Position numbers and translations under genes: made by a program. The notes beneath the pieces are model-generated. The model was not told where the DNA came from. It was given only the letters and a program-made list of their open reading frames with translations, and did not search any database. From assembly GCF_000312445.1 (NCBI RefSeq), contig NZ_HE997183.1, forward strand, positions 278,617 to 342,616: a DNA stretch of 64,000 nt. Reading direction: 5' to 3'. Source of the DNA: Phocaeicola abscessus CCUG 55929. Its GTDB lineage: Bacteria; Bacteroidota; Bacteroidia; Bacteroidales; Bacteroidaceae. This document shows, piece by piece, positions 53,905-62,085 of this stretch (position 1 is its first letter; every line of letters begins with the position of its first letter).

Positions 53905-53942
53905 CTTACCCAAGCGGAGGAAATTTCCTCCGCTTGGGTAAG
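53905..53942. terminator. 38 bp perfect palindrome, terminator of the SusC/SusD operon
   Basis: The two 19 bp arms are exact inverted repeats around AAATTT. As RNA it would form a long G/C-containing hairpin 28 bp after the susD-like stop. There is no T-run after it, so it may stabilise the mRNA end rather than terminate by itself. Confidence 0.7.
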
Positions 53943-53951
53943 TTGCATTAT

Positions 53952-54245
53952 CGGCAGCGCCTAAAACGGATTTTAGCTCCCGCTGAGCGGATCGGCAGCA
54001 CCTAAAATGGATTTTAGCTCCCGCTGAGCGGATCGACAGCGCCTAAAACGGATTTTAGCTCCCGCTGAGCGGATCGGCAGCACCTAAAATGGATTTTAGC
54101 TCCCGCTGAGCGGATCGGCAGCACCTAAAACGGATTTTAGCTCCCGCTGAGCGGATCGGCAGCACCTAAAATGGATTTTAGCTCCCGCTGAGCGGATCGG
54201 CAGCACCTAAAACGGATTTTAGCTCCTGCTGAGCGGATCGGCAGT
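53952..54245. repeat. 41 bp tandem array, family D
   Basis: Seven full units start at 53952, 53993, 54034, 54075, 54116, 54157 and 54198, with a partial eighth at 54239. Each holds two dyads: CTAAAAYGGATTTTAG and CCGCTGAGCGG. The Y position alternates C, T, C, T, C, T, C, so the array repeats at an 82 bp higher order. It lies between the susD-like gene and the convergent DUF6057-like gene. Confidence 0.92.
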
Positions 54246-54281
54246 AATGGGCGAGCTCGTCGAAACCGATCGAGGCCCGCA

Positions 54282-56063
54282 CTATGGTATGTTTTTAAAG
54301 AGAAAATAATACCAGTACGACTTCCCGTATTCGCCCAACAAATCGGCCGCTGCGCTTCGTCTGTTTTCGATCGCCGAAAGATACTTTCGTCTGAAATCGC
54401 CATAAGATTCGACGACATTCTCGCTCACCCCGTATCGCCTGCAATAAGCCGGATCGTTCTCGTTCATAATCATCACAGCCTGTTGAAATAACGGAGGGAC
54501 CGTTTTCAAAATTTCCGTACCGGCATATCTCTCGACAAATCTGTTCACGTTTTTCCGATCCTTGGCCAGCATCAGAAACGCCAGGGCATAATCGCGAGCG
54601 ACCGTATCCGCGGGATTCGCCTCCAAGGTGTTCAACATATCCGCATAAGGCCCATACAAAAACGCGAAATGATCCTGCCTCGTCAAGCCTTTTCGCTTCG
54701 TTCCCAGCTCCTGATCGCTCGCCACCGCTTCGTCGTCATATAAAAACCGTCGCTGCGCCCTTGCCCAATCGGCGTATCGCCACGTCTTCTCCAACAAACT
54801 TATGTATTTTTCCGCTACGGCATAAGCTCCGAAGATGAGGTTCGTTTTTACGAGCAACTTCACCATCGAGGGATTGCCGTACCTGATCCCCACGTTCGAA
54901 TCGAAAGCTTTGCTCTGCGCAGCTCCTATACTGCCCACCCGGTAGTACAAGTCGGCGAGAATGGTGGTAAGTTCGGGAATTTGATCGTTGGAATTCCCCT
55001 GCACCAACAACGACATAGGCCCTCTTTGCGGATAGTCGAATAAATTCGAAATCAACCTGCCTCTATGCGAAAGGGCCAAATTGGCATAATTCAACAACAA
55101 GTAATTATCGGCCCGAACAACCTTGCTTTGCAGGATGCGATCCCAATCCTCCGTAACCACATAGTGTTGCAACTCGAACAAACCGTACGCCTTCGAACTG
55201 TTTCTTTCGCCCGAGTAAAGGCAATACCAGCAGATTCCCGCAAACAGGACAAGGGCACAGCCGACGGAAACCGAGGGTTTAAAAACGGGGAGCCTTTTCA
55301 GCGCAAAGAAAACGAGCATGACTAAAACGACCAATATCCACGAAGTGAGAAAAAACTTCGTCGGTCTTAAGATAGGCTCATAGTAGGCGTCGTTCAGCAG
55401 AGCAAGACGAAGACTCGCCGCATCCCCTCGCGCGACTATATAAAATCCTGATAAAAGGACTAAAACGACAGGAAGAAGCTGGTAATGGGCTCTTTTATAA
55501 TCGGTCGACAATTCGAAAAAGAAGATGGCCACGGCCGACAACAAAGCCGCCGCACCTGCCAGCACGAACAAGACAACCGAAAGCATACTCCCCCACAGCA
55601 GTCGATAAATTCCCTTTAACGTCGGCACAAAAACGGCGTAAACATAGATGAACAGCGAAGCCAAGCAAAAGGACACAAGCCCCTGATAGCTATAATAAAA
55701 ATCATACAACGCATTTATCTGAAACAGGACGGGCAAGAAACACAGGGCGAACAGGCATACGTGGCGGTTTATTTTCCGGAAAGCGAGCCACAGAAAAGCT
55801 GCGGATGCAACACTGCATACGGCGGTTATCAACGAGCCTATCAGCGGCACGCAGAAGAATTGCACGAAGAATTGCGACAAGCACAGCGAAAAGCCGCCGA
55901 CGACAAAAAACCGATCATAGATAAACGACGAATCGAAGCGAAAGATCTGCACTTGTTCCCGGTAATAAAATAGGAATTCCTGGGCCTTCTCCAAATAAAA
56001 CCACAGCAAGAACACGGCGAGAAGCCCTATCGACAGCGGCAGGTATTTTTCTATTGTTCGCAT
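54282..56063 (-). CDS. Large membrane protein, DUF6057-like, function unknown
   Basis: The product has 593 residues. The first half (about 1-285) has some ten hydrophobic helices; the second half is soluble and helical, with a possible TPR-like pattern, and probably faces the periplasm. It resembles the Bacteroidales DUF6057 family, but I hold that only moderately. No catalytic motif is evident. The gene starts 22 bp after the CvfB-like gene and is probably cotranscribed with it. A role at the envelope is inferred only from topology. Confidence 0.65.
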   Translation of the reverse strand: MRTIEKYLPLSIGLLAVFLLWFYLEKAQEFLFYYREQVQIFRFDSSFIYDRFFVVGGFSLCLSQFFVQFFCVPLIGSLITAVCSVASAAFLWLAFRKINRHVCLFALCFLPVLFQINALYDFYYSYQGLVSFCLASLFIYVYAVFVPTLKGIYRLLWGSMLSVVLFVLAGAAALLSAVAIFFFELSTDYKRAHYQLLPVVLVLLSGFYIVARGDAASLRLALLNDAYYEPILRPTKFFLTSWILVVLVMLVFFALKRLPVFKPSVSVGCALVLFAGICWYCLYSGERNSSKAYGLFELQHYVVTEDWDRILQSKVVRADNYLLLNYANLALSHRGRLISNLFDYPQRGPMSLLVQGNSNDQIPELTTILADLYYRVGSIGAAQSKAFDSNVGIRYGNPSMVKLLVKTNLIFGAYAVAEKYISLLEKTWRYADWARAQRRFLYDDEAVASDQELGTKRKGLTRQDHFAFLYGPYADMLNTLEANPADTVARDYALAFLMLAKDRKNVNRFVERYAGTEILKTVPPLFQQAVMIMNENDPAYCRRYGVSENVVESYGDFRRKYLSAIENRRSAAADLLGEYGKSYWYYFLFKNIP

Positions 56064-56085
56064 AGGTGGAGATTAATGCGAAGGA

Positions 56086-56925
56086 TCATTCCCTCGCCAA
56101 ACGGATTCCCTGTTCCTCCAGGACGACGAGCCGCTTTCTGTAAAGTTCTCCGACAGCCTTTTTAAAAGTTTTCTTGCTTACGCCGAAGGTCTCGTAAATA
56201 TCGCGGACGTCGCTTTTATCATTCAATTCGGTATATCCGCCGTGTGCGCTAAGGTACCGTCGCAATATCTGGGCGAAATCGTCGACTTTCCTATACCCGT
56301 CCGGCTGCAAGGCCAAATCGATCTTCCCGTCCTCTCGTACCTGCTTGATAAAAGCTTTCATCCTCATGCCCGTCTCTATCGGTCGAAAAATCTCGGCTCG
56401 ATACAGCAATCCGCCGAACCGGTTCTCGATAATCGCCTTGTACCCCAAGTCGGTCTTCTGTCCGACCAGGATATCCACCGACTCGCCGGCTTCGTACTCC
56501 GGCATCTCTTTCGAGAGGAAGTGCTCCACTTTGGCAGACGCCATAATACGATAGCTTTCCTCGTCCACATGAACGTGCACGAGGTATTTGCACCCCTTCT
56601 GCATCGGCTGTTTCTGTTCCCGAAAAGGAACGAACAAATCCTTCATCAGCCCCCAGTCGAGGAAAGCCCCGAACTGATTCACCCACGCCACTTTCAGGTA
56701 AGCAAACTGTCCGACCTCCGCCAACGGCTTTTGCGTAGTGGCTATCAAACGCTCGTCCTGATCCAAATAGATAAAGACATTCAGCCGCTCACCGACCTTG
56801 CAGTTCGACGGCACGTAACGCGAGGGCAAGAGGATTTCTCCGTCATCCCCGCCGTCCAAATACACTCCGAAATCAACTTCTTTGACGACTTCCAACAGAT
56901 TATATTTTCCCAAATCAATTTCCAT
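56086..56925 (-). CDS. CvfB-like S1-domain RNA-binding protein
   Basis: With the ATG at 56925 (MEIDLGKYNLLEVVKEVDFG) the product has 279 residues. Three S1-like segments follow each other: GVYLDGGDDGEILLPSRYVP, then FGAFLDWGLMKDLFVPFREQ, then a third near GYKAIIENRFGGLLYRAEIF. The C-terminal 60 residues look like a winged helix (YETFGVSKKTFKKAVGELYR). This is the CvfB layout; in Staphylococcus CvfB affects virulence genes through RNA. The open frame extends upstream to 57015 but passes through the likely promoter at 56942-56949. Confidence 0.85.
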   Translation of the reverse strand: MEIDLGKYNLLEVVKEVDFGVYLDGGDDGEILLPSRYVPSNCKVGERLNVFIYLDQDERLIATTQKPLAEVGQFAYLKVAWVNQFGAFLDWGLMKDLFVPFREQKQPMQKGCKYLVHVHVDEESYRIMASAKVEHFLSKEMPEYEAGESVDILVGQKTDLGYKAIIENRFGGLLYRAEIFRPIETGMRMKAFIKQVREDGKIDLALQPDGYRKVDDFAQILRRYLSAHGGYTELNDKSDVRDIYETFGVSKKTFKKAVGELYRKRLVVLEEQGIRLARE

Positions 56926-56941
56926 ATCGATTAATTTTTCG

Positions 56942-56949
56942 TAAAGATA
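56942..56949 (-). promoter_or_regulatory. Possible -7 element of the CvfB-like gene
   Basis: The minus strand reads TATCTTTA, one base from TAnnTTTG, 16 bp before the ATG at 56925. Confidence 0.45.
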
Positions 56950-57215
56950 AGAAACTATTTTCGTTTTTTCCTTTCTCCATCCTTTCAAAAATTTGGTTTC
57001 CCCTCCCCCTCGCATCGGCTTCGTCTCAGAAAAACGTTTCCGATCGATGCTCCACGCTCGTTACTGCCCGAACGGTTCTTTCAGCAACAATGTAACAGGG
57101 TATAATGTCGGAGGAGGTGGAGGTCGGACTTATCCCGCAAATAATCGATTAAAAATTTGGATAATCAAAAATTAAATACGATATTTGGTACATCACCAAA
57201 CTAATCATTACGACT

Positions 57216-57458
57216 ATGAAAACAGTAACTCTTACTTATTGCAAAAACGGTATTGAAGCTCATCGCATTCAAGCCGTATTGGAAGAACAAGGCATTCTTT
57301 CTATTCTGCAAAATGAGAATATGACGCAGTTAATGCCTATCCCTGGATTCGAGATCCCTATTTTAGTAGATGAAAAAGATTTGGAACAAGCAAAAACAAT
57401 TCTCCGAGACTTGTTCCCGGAGAAGATGATCGGCGACGAATCGATCAACTACTTCTGA
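57216..57458 (+). CDS. DUF2007-family small protein
   Basis: The product has 80 residues. It matches DUF2007: VTLTYCKNGIEAHRIQAVLEEQGI, a middle segment near IPGFEIPILVDEKDLEQA, and ILRDLF near the end. The fold is GlnB-like, and the family is labelled a putative signal-transducing protein without evidence of a signal. It ends 3 bp from the convergent LolD-like gene. The 290 bp upstream show no clear promoter. Confidence 0.8.
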   Translation: MKTVTLTYCKNGIEAHRIQAVLEEQGILSILQNENMTQLMPIPGFEIPILVDEKDLEQAKTILRDLFPEKMIGDESINYF

Positions 57459-57461
57459 TGC

Positions 57462-58127
57462 TTAGCCTACAGTTTCTCCCGAGATGCGTCCGTCTATCAA
57501 ATGGATCGTGCGGTCGGTCAAGCGGGCTAAGCCTTCATCGTGGGTGACGATAACGAAGGTCTGATTCAATCGATCTCTCAACTCGAAGAACAGCTGATGC
57601 AGCTCTTGCTTGTTCGCCGTATCCAAACTTCCCGAAGGTTCATCAGCAAGGATCACGGCCGGATTATTTATCAGGGCTCGCCCTACGGCAACCCGCTGTT
57701 TCTCGCCGCCCGACAGCTCCGAGGGTTTATGCGACGAACGTTCTCTCAGTCCGAGCATCTCCACAATTTCCGCCGCCCTCTTTCGGGCATCCGAAACCGA
57801 CCGGCCCGCAATCAGCGCGGGGAGCATCATATTCTCCAAGGCCGTGAATTCGGGCAAGAGCTGATGAAATTGGAAAACAAAACCTATCCGTCTATTCCGG
57901 AAAGCCGAAAGTTCTTTCTCTTTCAAACGCCCGACATCCATACCGTCGACGAAGACCGACCCGCTATCGGCCCTGTCCAAGGTCCCCATTATCTGAAGCA
58001 GTGTAGTCTTGCCTGCTCCGCTCGGTCCGACGATGCTGACGATCTGACCGGCTTCAATGTTCAGATCGACATCTTTCAGCACTTGCAGCGTCCCGAAACT
58101 TTTCCGTATGTCTTTCAATGCAATCAT
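57462..58127 (-). CDS. LolD/MacB-type ABC transporter ATP-binding protein
   Basis: The product has 221 residues. Walker A is GPSGAGKTT, the signature [15 protein letters not shown], Walker [13 protein letters not shown] and the switch His lies in VTHDEGLA. Size and sequence type fit the LolD family, which extracts lipoproteins from the inner membrane with LolC/LolE. No permease gene is adjacent, so its partner must be elsewhere. It lies 10 bp after the antiporter gene on the same strand. Confidence 0.85.
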   Translation of the reverse strand: MIALKDIRKSFGTLQVLKDVDLNIEAGQIVSIVGPSGAGKTTLLQIMGTLDRADSGSVFVDGMDVGRLKEKELSAFRNRRIGFVFQFHQLLPEFTALENMMLPALIAGRSVSDARKRAAEIVEMLGLRERSSHKPSELSGGEKQRVAVGRALINNPAVILADEPSGSLDTANKQELHQLFFELRDRLNQTFVIVTHDEGLARLTDRTIHLIDGRISGETVG

Positions 58128-58137
58128 CGGTTAAATG

Positions 58138-60279
58138 CTAATCATTCCTTTTTGTCCATCTCGAGAAACGACCTATCACCTTGTCATACAAAACGTGCGA
58201 AACGGGGCGATACATAATCGGATCGGAGAAAGAAACGGTATCTTGCAGATCAGCGAACTGATCAGGATAGACAATCAACAAACTGTTATCGGCGAAATAC
58301 TTGTTTAGCTGCATCGGAAGCCTTTCGAACGACGACCGATAGGAAATGGAACCGACTCGAGAGGAAACGACGACAAAGAGGTGATCGAAACTCACTCGGT
58401 CGGTAAGAGTCAACAAGTCGTCCCAATCGGTCAACTCCGAGAACTCGGCGTAGGGGCCACCGCCTCTTTTTTCCACAATATGCCGTAACAGTGCCGACGT
58501 ATTCTTCGTAGCGAAGAAACGAATGCGGCAACCCAACTGCCGGCTCATGCGGCACAGTTGCGTGACCCACTTCACGAAACCGGCCTCATACTCCGCTTTT
58601 TCCGGTACGGCGACGATAATCCGTCGAAGCGTATTGACCGGCATCAACAACTTAGTGATCATGACCTGCCGGTTGGTCCCTTCCAACAGGCGTTCGGTCA
58701 GCGAACCAAAGAAAGAATCCGTCAATTTGCTCTTTCGGTGCAAACCGATCACCACATCGGTAGCCGAATATTCTTTCATGGTATGGATGATACCTTGCAC
58801 GATATTCAAATCGTAACGCAATACGGTTTTGACTATCGCATCGGCTGCTGCTGCCACCTTGGCGGTACGTTCCAAATTGCGTTTGGCGATCTGTTCTTTC
58901 ATCTCCGAGGCATTATTATCATCGATCACGTTCAATGCGATCAGCGGCGTTTTATCCTTCTGCAGACGCAATGTCAAGGCCATTTCCATCAACCCCTCGA
59001 TGGTTTCGGGATTGGCTATGGGTATGAGGAAACACTCCTGTTCCTTCTTCTCCGTGGGTACTTTTTCCAACTGCCTCGTAACGATTTTTCTCGCCGCCCT
59101 TTCGGTAACGATAGAGCTTATAATGCAAGTAATCAGAATCATCACTACGGTACCGTTCAACACCTCGTCGCTCAACAGACGTTCTCCATTATCCATGATG
59201 ATCCCGTGCCCGATCAGTACGGCGGCCAATGCGGCTGCCGCATGCGCATTCGTCATGCCGAACAGGATGCTCCGCTCCACCGTCTCCAAACCATAGATCT
59301 TTTGTGTGATATAAGCGGGTATCCACTTGGAGATAATAGTAACGGCAGTCATCATAAAGGCTACATACAACGCAAAACTTCCCACGAACAGGCTGCGTAT
59401 ATCGATAATCATTCCTACACCGATAAGGAAGTAAGGAATGAACAAGGCATTGCCCACAAATTCCAACCGACTCATCAAAGGCGATACGTGCGGCACGTAA
59501 CGATTCAACACCAGCCCCGCGAGGAAAGCGCCGAGGATACCTTCCATCCCTACGATTTGCATCAAAGCTGCTCCCAAAAATACCATTGACAGCACGAAGA
59601 CGAATTGCATGACGGCATCTTCGTACCGGCGGAAGAACCATCGGCAAAGACGGGGCATAAAGATAATGACGAGCACCGTCAGAACGACCACCTTCCCCAA
59701 GAGCCATACCCAGAACCAAGCGCTGTCGTCGGGAGTTTTATAGATACCTCCGATGACCGCCAGAATAATCAGCGCGAACAGAACCGTCACGATCGTCCCC
59801 ACGATAGAGATGCTGGAAGAACGTTCTCCCGAAAGTCCGTACCGACTGATGATAGGATAGGCGATCAGCGTATTGCAGGCGTAAATACCTGCCAGCAAGA
59901 TGGAAGAGACCATACTGTAATGCAAAAACACGAGACTGGTAACAACGCCGAGCAACATAGGAAAAATAAAGGTAAGCAAACCGAAAACCACACCCTTGGT
60001 GCGGTTCTTTTTGAAATCGTCCATGTCGAGTTCCAAACCGGCGAGGAATACGATATAATACATACCGACCTTCCCGAACAACTCGAAACTGTCATCGAAA
60101 TTCAAGAGATTCAAACCGTACTTGCCGACCAACATTCCCGCCAGAATCATCCCCACGATATGGGGAATACGAAATTTCCCCATGATTAAGGGTGCAAACA
60201 GGATGATGAGCAGCACCAGGAAAAAGATCCAGGTGGGATCTGTAATGGGAAGATGGGAAGCAAAATCGGACCAATTCAT
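58138..60279 (-). CDS. Kef/CPA2-type cation:proton antiporter with universal stress-type C-terminus
   Basis: The product has 713 residues. About twelve helices fill residues 15-400, with FGKVGMYYIVFLAGLELDMD typical of CPA2 exchangers and the charged FLAGLVLNRYVP. The rest (about 415-713) is soluble with two universal-stress-like halves (LIALNVIDDNN, VVIGLHRKSKLTDSFFGSL). The exchanged ion (K+ or Na+) is not certain. It is the first gene of a pair with the LolD-like ATPase, with a promoter at 60308-60315. Confidence 0.86.
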   Translation of the reverse strand: MNWSDFASHLPITDPTWIFFLVLLIILFAPLIMGKFRIPHIVGMILAGMLVGKYGLNLLNFDDSFELFGKVGMYYIVFLAGLELDMDDFKKNRTKGVVFGLLTFIFPMLLGVVTSLVFLHYSMVSSILLAGIYACNTLIAYPIISRYGLSGERSSSISIVGTIVTVLFALIILAVIGGIYKTPDDSAWFWVWLLGKVVVLTVLVIIFMPRLCRWFFRRYEDAVMQFVFVLSMVFLGAALMQIVGMEGILGAFLAGLVLNRYVPHVSPLMSRLEFVGNALFIPYFLIGVGMIIDIRSLFVGSFALYVAFMMTAVTIISKWIPAYITQKIYGLETVERSILFGMTNAHAAAALAAVLIGHGIIMDNGERLLSDEVLNGTVVMILITCIISSIVTERAARKIVTRQLEKVPTEKKEQECFLIPIANPETIEGLMEMALTLRLQKDKTPLIALNVIDDNNASEMKEQIAKRNLERTAKVAAAADAIVKTVLRYDLNIVQGIIHTMKEYSATDVVIGLHRKSKLTDSFFGSLTERLLEGTNRQVMITKLLMPVNTLRRIIVAVPEKAEYEAGFVKWVTQLCRMSRQLGCRIRFFATKNTSALLRHIVEKRGGGPYAEFSELTDWDDLLTLTDRVSFDHLFVVVSSRVGSISYRSSFERLPMQLNKYFADNSLLIVYPDQFADLQDTVSFSDPIMYRPVSHVLYDKVIGRFSRWTKRND

Positions 60280-60307
60280 TTTATCCTAACTGTATGCAAT
60301 CTGTTGG

Positions 60308-60315
60308 CAAAGATA
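60308..60315 (-). promoter_or_regulatory. -7 promoter element of the antiporter gene
   Basis: The minus strand reads TATCTTTG, matching TAnnTTTG, 29 bp before the ATG. Confidence 0.6.
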
Positions 60316-60628
60316 AAAATAAAAATAAAACCGAGAAAATAGCACGACAAAAAAGCCGCGTCTCCCCGCCTTCGCCACTAACGATACCCACGTCTCAGCG
60401 TTGTAGTTTTCTATATTTGGGTTGACTACTTTGTGATCTTATTCCTTATGCGAATTGACTCGGTTTGACCTTATTCCTGTTAGTTGTTTATTTCAGTTTG
60501 GCATTCCTGAGTTTGGTTTACTTCTCGAGTCTTATCCCTGATAAAGGGTAAAAGTAAACTGTTATTTTGAAGTTTGTGGAAATAAATCGGGAAAAACGTC
60601 GACTGTTTTCAGTCATCGGTCGATTTTA

Positions 60629-60660
60629 TTTGAACGAAACAGGATCCGACCATAGATTTG
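60629..60660 (+). promoter_or_regulatory. Promoter of the tolC-macA-macB operon
   Basis: TTTG at 60629-60632 and TAGATTTG at 60653-60660, with 20 bp between, match the -33 and -7 elements. The leader is about 20 nt. Confidence 0.7.
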
Positions 60661-60684
60661 TACCGAAATTTAAAATCATAAACG

Positions 60685-62055
60685 ATGAAACTAAAAGGGA
60701 TTTATCTGATAATGATGTTGCTAACGACAGCTTATGCAACGGCTCAAACGAACGAGGTACCCCATCCTTCCGATGCAAAACAATGGACGTTACAGAATTG
60801 TATAGAGTACGCTCTCGAACAAAATATCCAATTGCGACAGCGTAAAATCTCCTTGACCGAAAGCGAAGTAGATGTAAAAACGGCCAAAGCCGCACTCTTC
60901 CCTTCGCTCTCGTTCGCTTCCGGACACAATGTGACCAACCGTCCATATCAACAGAACAGCAATACGGTGAACGGCACGGAGATCGTCTCCAGCGACAGCA
61001 AGACGACCTACTCCGGAACCTACGGACTTTCCGCCGATATGACTCTATGGAACGGAAAACGCAATGTAAATAACATCAAACAGCAGAAATTGAACCATCA
61101 GATAGCCGACTTGTCCGTTCGACAGACCGAGAATTCGTTACAGGAACAGATCGCACAACTCTTCATTCAGATCCTCTATGCCGACGAGTCGGTGAAAATC
61201 AATAAAAATACTGTCGAAGTAAGCCAAGCCACTTATGATCGTGGGCAAGAGCTTTTCCGCGAAGGATGCATTTCGAAAGCCGATCTTGCGCAATTGAAAG
61301 CTCAGGTCAACAACGATCGGTATCAGATAGTAACTTCCGAGAGCACTTTGCGCAGCTATAAATTGCAACTGAAACAATTGCTTGAATTGGATGGCTCGGA
61401 CGAAATGAATTTAGTCTTGCCCGAAATCAACGACGAGGAAGTATTAAAGTTATTGCCCGCACAGGATGATGTCTATAAGCAAGCGCTCGCCTTTCGCCCG
61501 GAAATTCAAAGCAGCAAATTGAACATCGAGAATTCGAAATTAGGTCTCTCTGTAGCTAAGGCTGGCTATTTGCCTACTCTTAGCTTGAACGCCTCTGCGG
61601 GCAGCATGACCAATAGCTCAAGCCACTACGGTTGGGGCAAACAAATAAAAAACGGCTGGAACAACATCATCGGGTTGAGCTTAAGCATTCCTATCTTCGA
61701 TAACCGCCAGAACAGAAGTAATGTCGAAAAGGCGCGTTTACTATACGATAGCAATCAATTAGACCTGATCAACAAACAAAAGGAATTATATCAAACCATC
61801 GAAGGCCTGTACTTGGATGCCACGAATGCCCAACAACAATACAAAGCCGCCGAAAGCAACATGAACAGCTATCAAATAAGCTACGATATGGTCAGCGAAC
61901 AATTCGCTTTAGGAATGAAAAATACGGTAGAACTTCTAACCGAAAAGAATCATCTGCTCAATGCGCAGCAACAACGTGTCCAGGCAAAGTACATGGCCTT
62001 GCTAAACAGGACATTGTTAACGTTCTATGCAGACGGAAAAATCAATATCCTCTAA
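60685..62055 (+). CDS. TolC-family outer-membrane efflux protein
   Basis: The product has 456 residues. A signal peptide covers about 1-20. Two TolC repeats of long helices and short barrel strands follow (WTLQNCIEYALEQNIQLRQ at the start, KAGYLPTLSLNASAG in the second half). It forms the outer-membrane exit duct of a tripartite pump. The order tolC-macA-macB in one operon, 30 bp before the adaptor gene, shows its partners. Confidence 0.9.
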   Translation: MKLKGIYLIMMLLTTAYATAQTNEVPHPSDAKQWTLQNCIEYALEQNIQLRQRKISLTESEVDVKTAKAALFPSLSFASGHNVTNRPYQQNSNTVNGTEIVSSDSKTTYSGTYGLSADMTLWNGKRNVNNIKQQKLNHQIADLSVRQTENSLQEQIAQLFIQILYADESVKINKNTVEVSQATYDRGQELFREGCISKADLAQLKAQVNNDRYQIVTSESTLRSYKLQLKQLLELDGSDEMNLVLPEINDEEVLKLLPAQDDVYKQALAFRPEIQSSKLNIENSKLGLSVAKAGYLPTLSLNASAGSMTNSSSHYGWGKQIKNGWNNIIGLSLSIPIFDNRQNRSNVEKARLLYDSNQLDLINKQKELYQTIEGLYLDATNAQQQYKAAESNMNSYQISYDMVSEQFALGMKNTVELLTEKNHLLNAQQQRVQAKYMALLNRTLLTFYADGKINIL

Positions 62056-62085
62056 CCGAATGTATAATCATAAAATGAAAATAAG

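Larger units (their letters stand above)
60280..60684. other. Divergent intergenic region with degenerate direct repeats
   Basis: These 405 bp lie between the antiporter and the tolC-like gene. The left part holds the antiporter promoter, and the right end holds the tolC-like promoter. Between them TTGAC...CTTATTCC occurs at 60422-60447 and 60455-60480, 33 bp apart, with a weaker third copy at about 60515-60545. I see no gene or RNA in it. Confidence 0.5.

Noticed and set aside
53952-54245. Possible CRISPR array
   Set aside because: The repeats are head-to-tail with no spacers and there are no cas genes; the same holds for the 22 and 42 bp arrays.
57048-57175. Short Gly-rich frame upstream of DUF2007
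   Set aside because: It has no promoter, no signal sequence and no recognisable family; the Gly run comes from a GGAGGAGGTGGAGG stretch.
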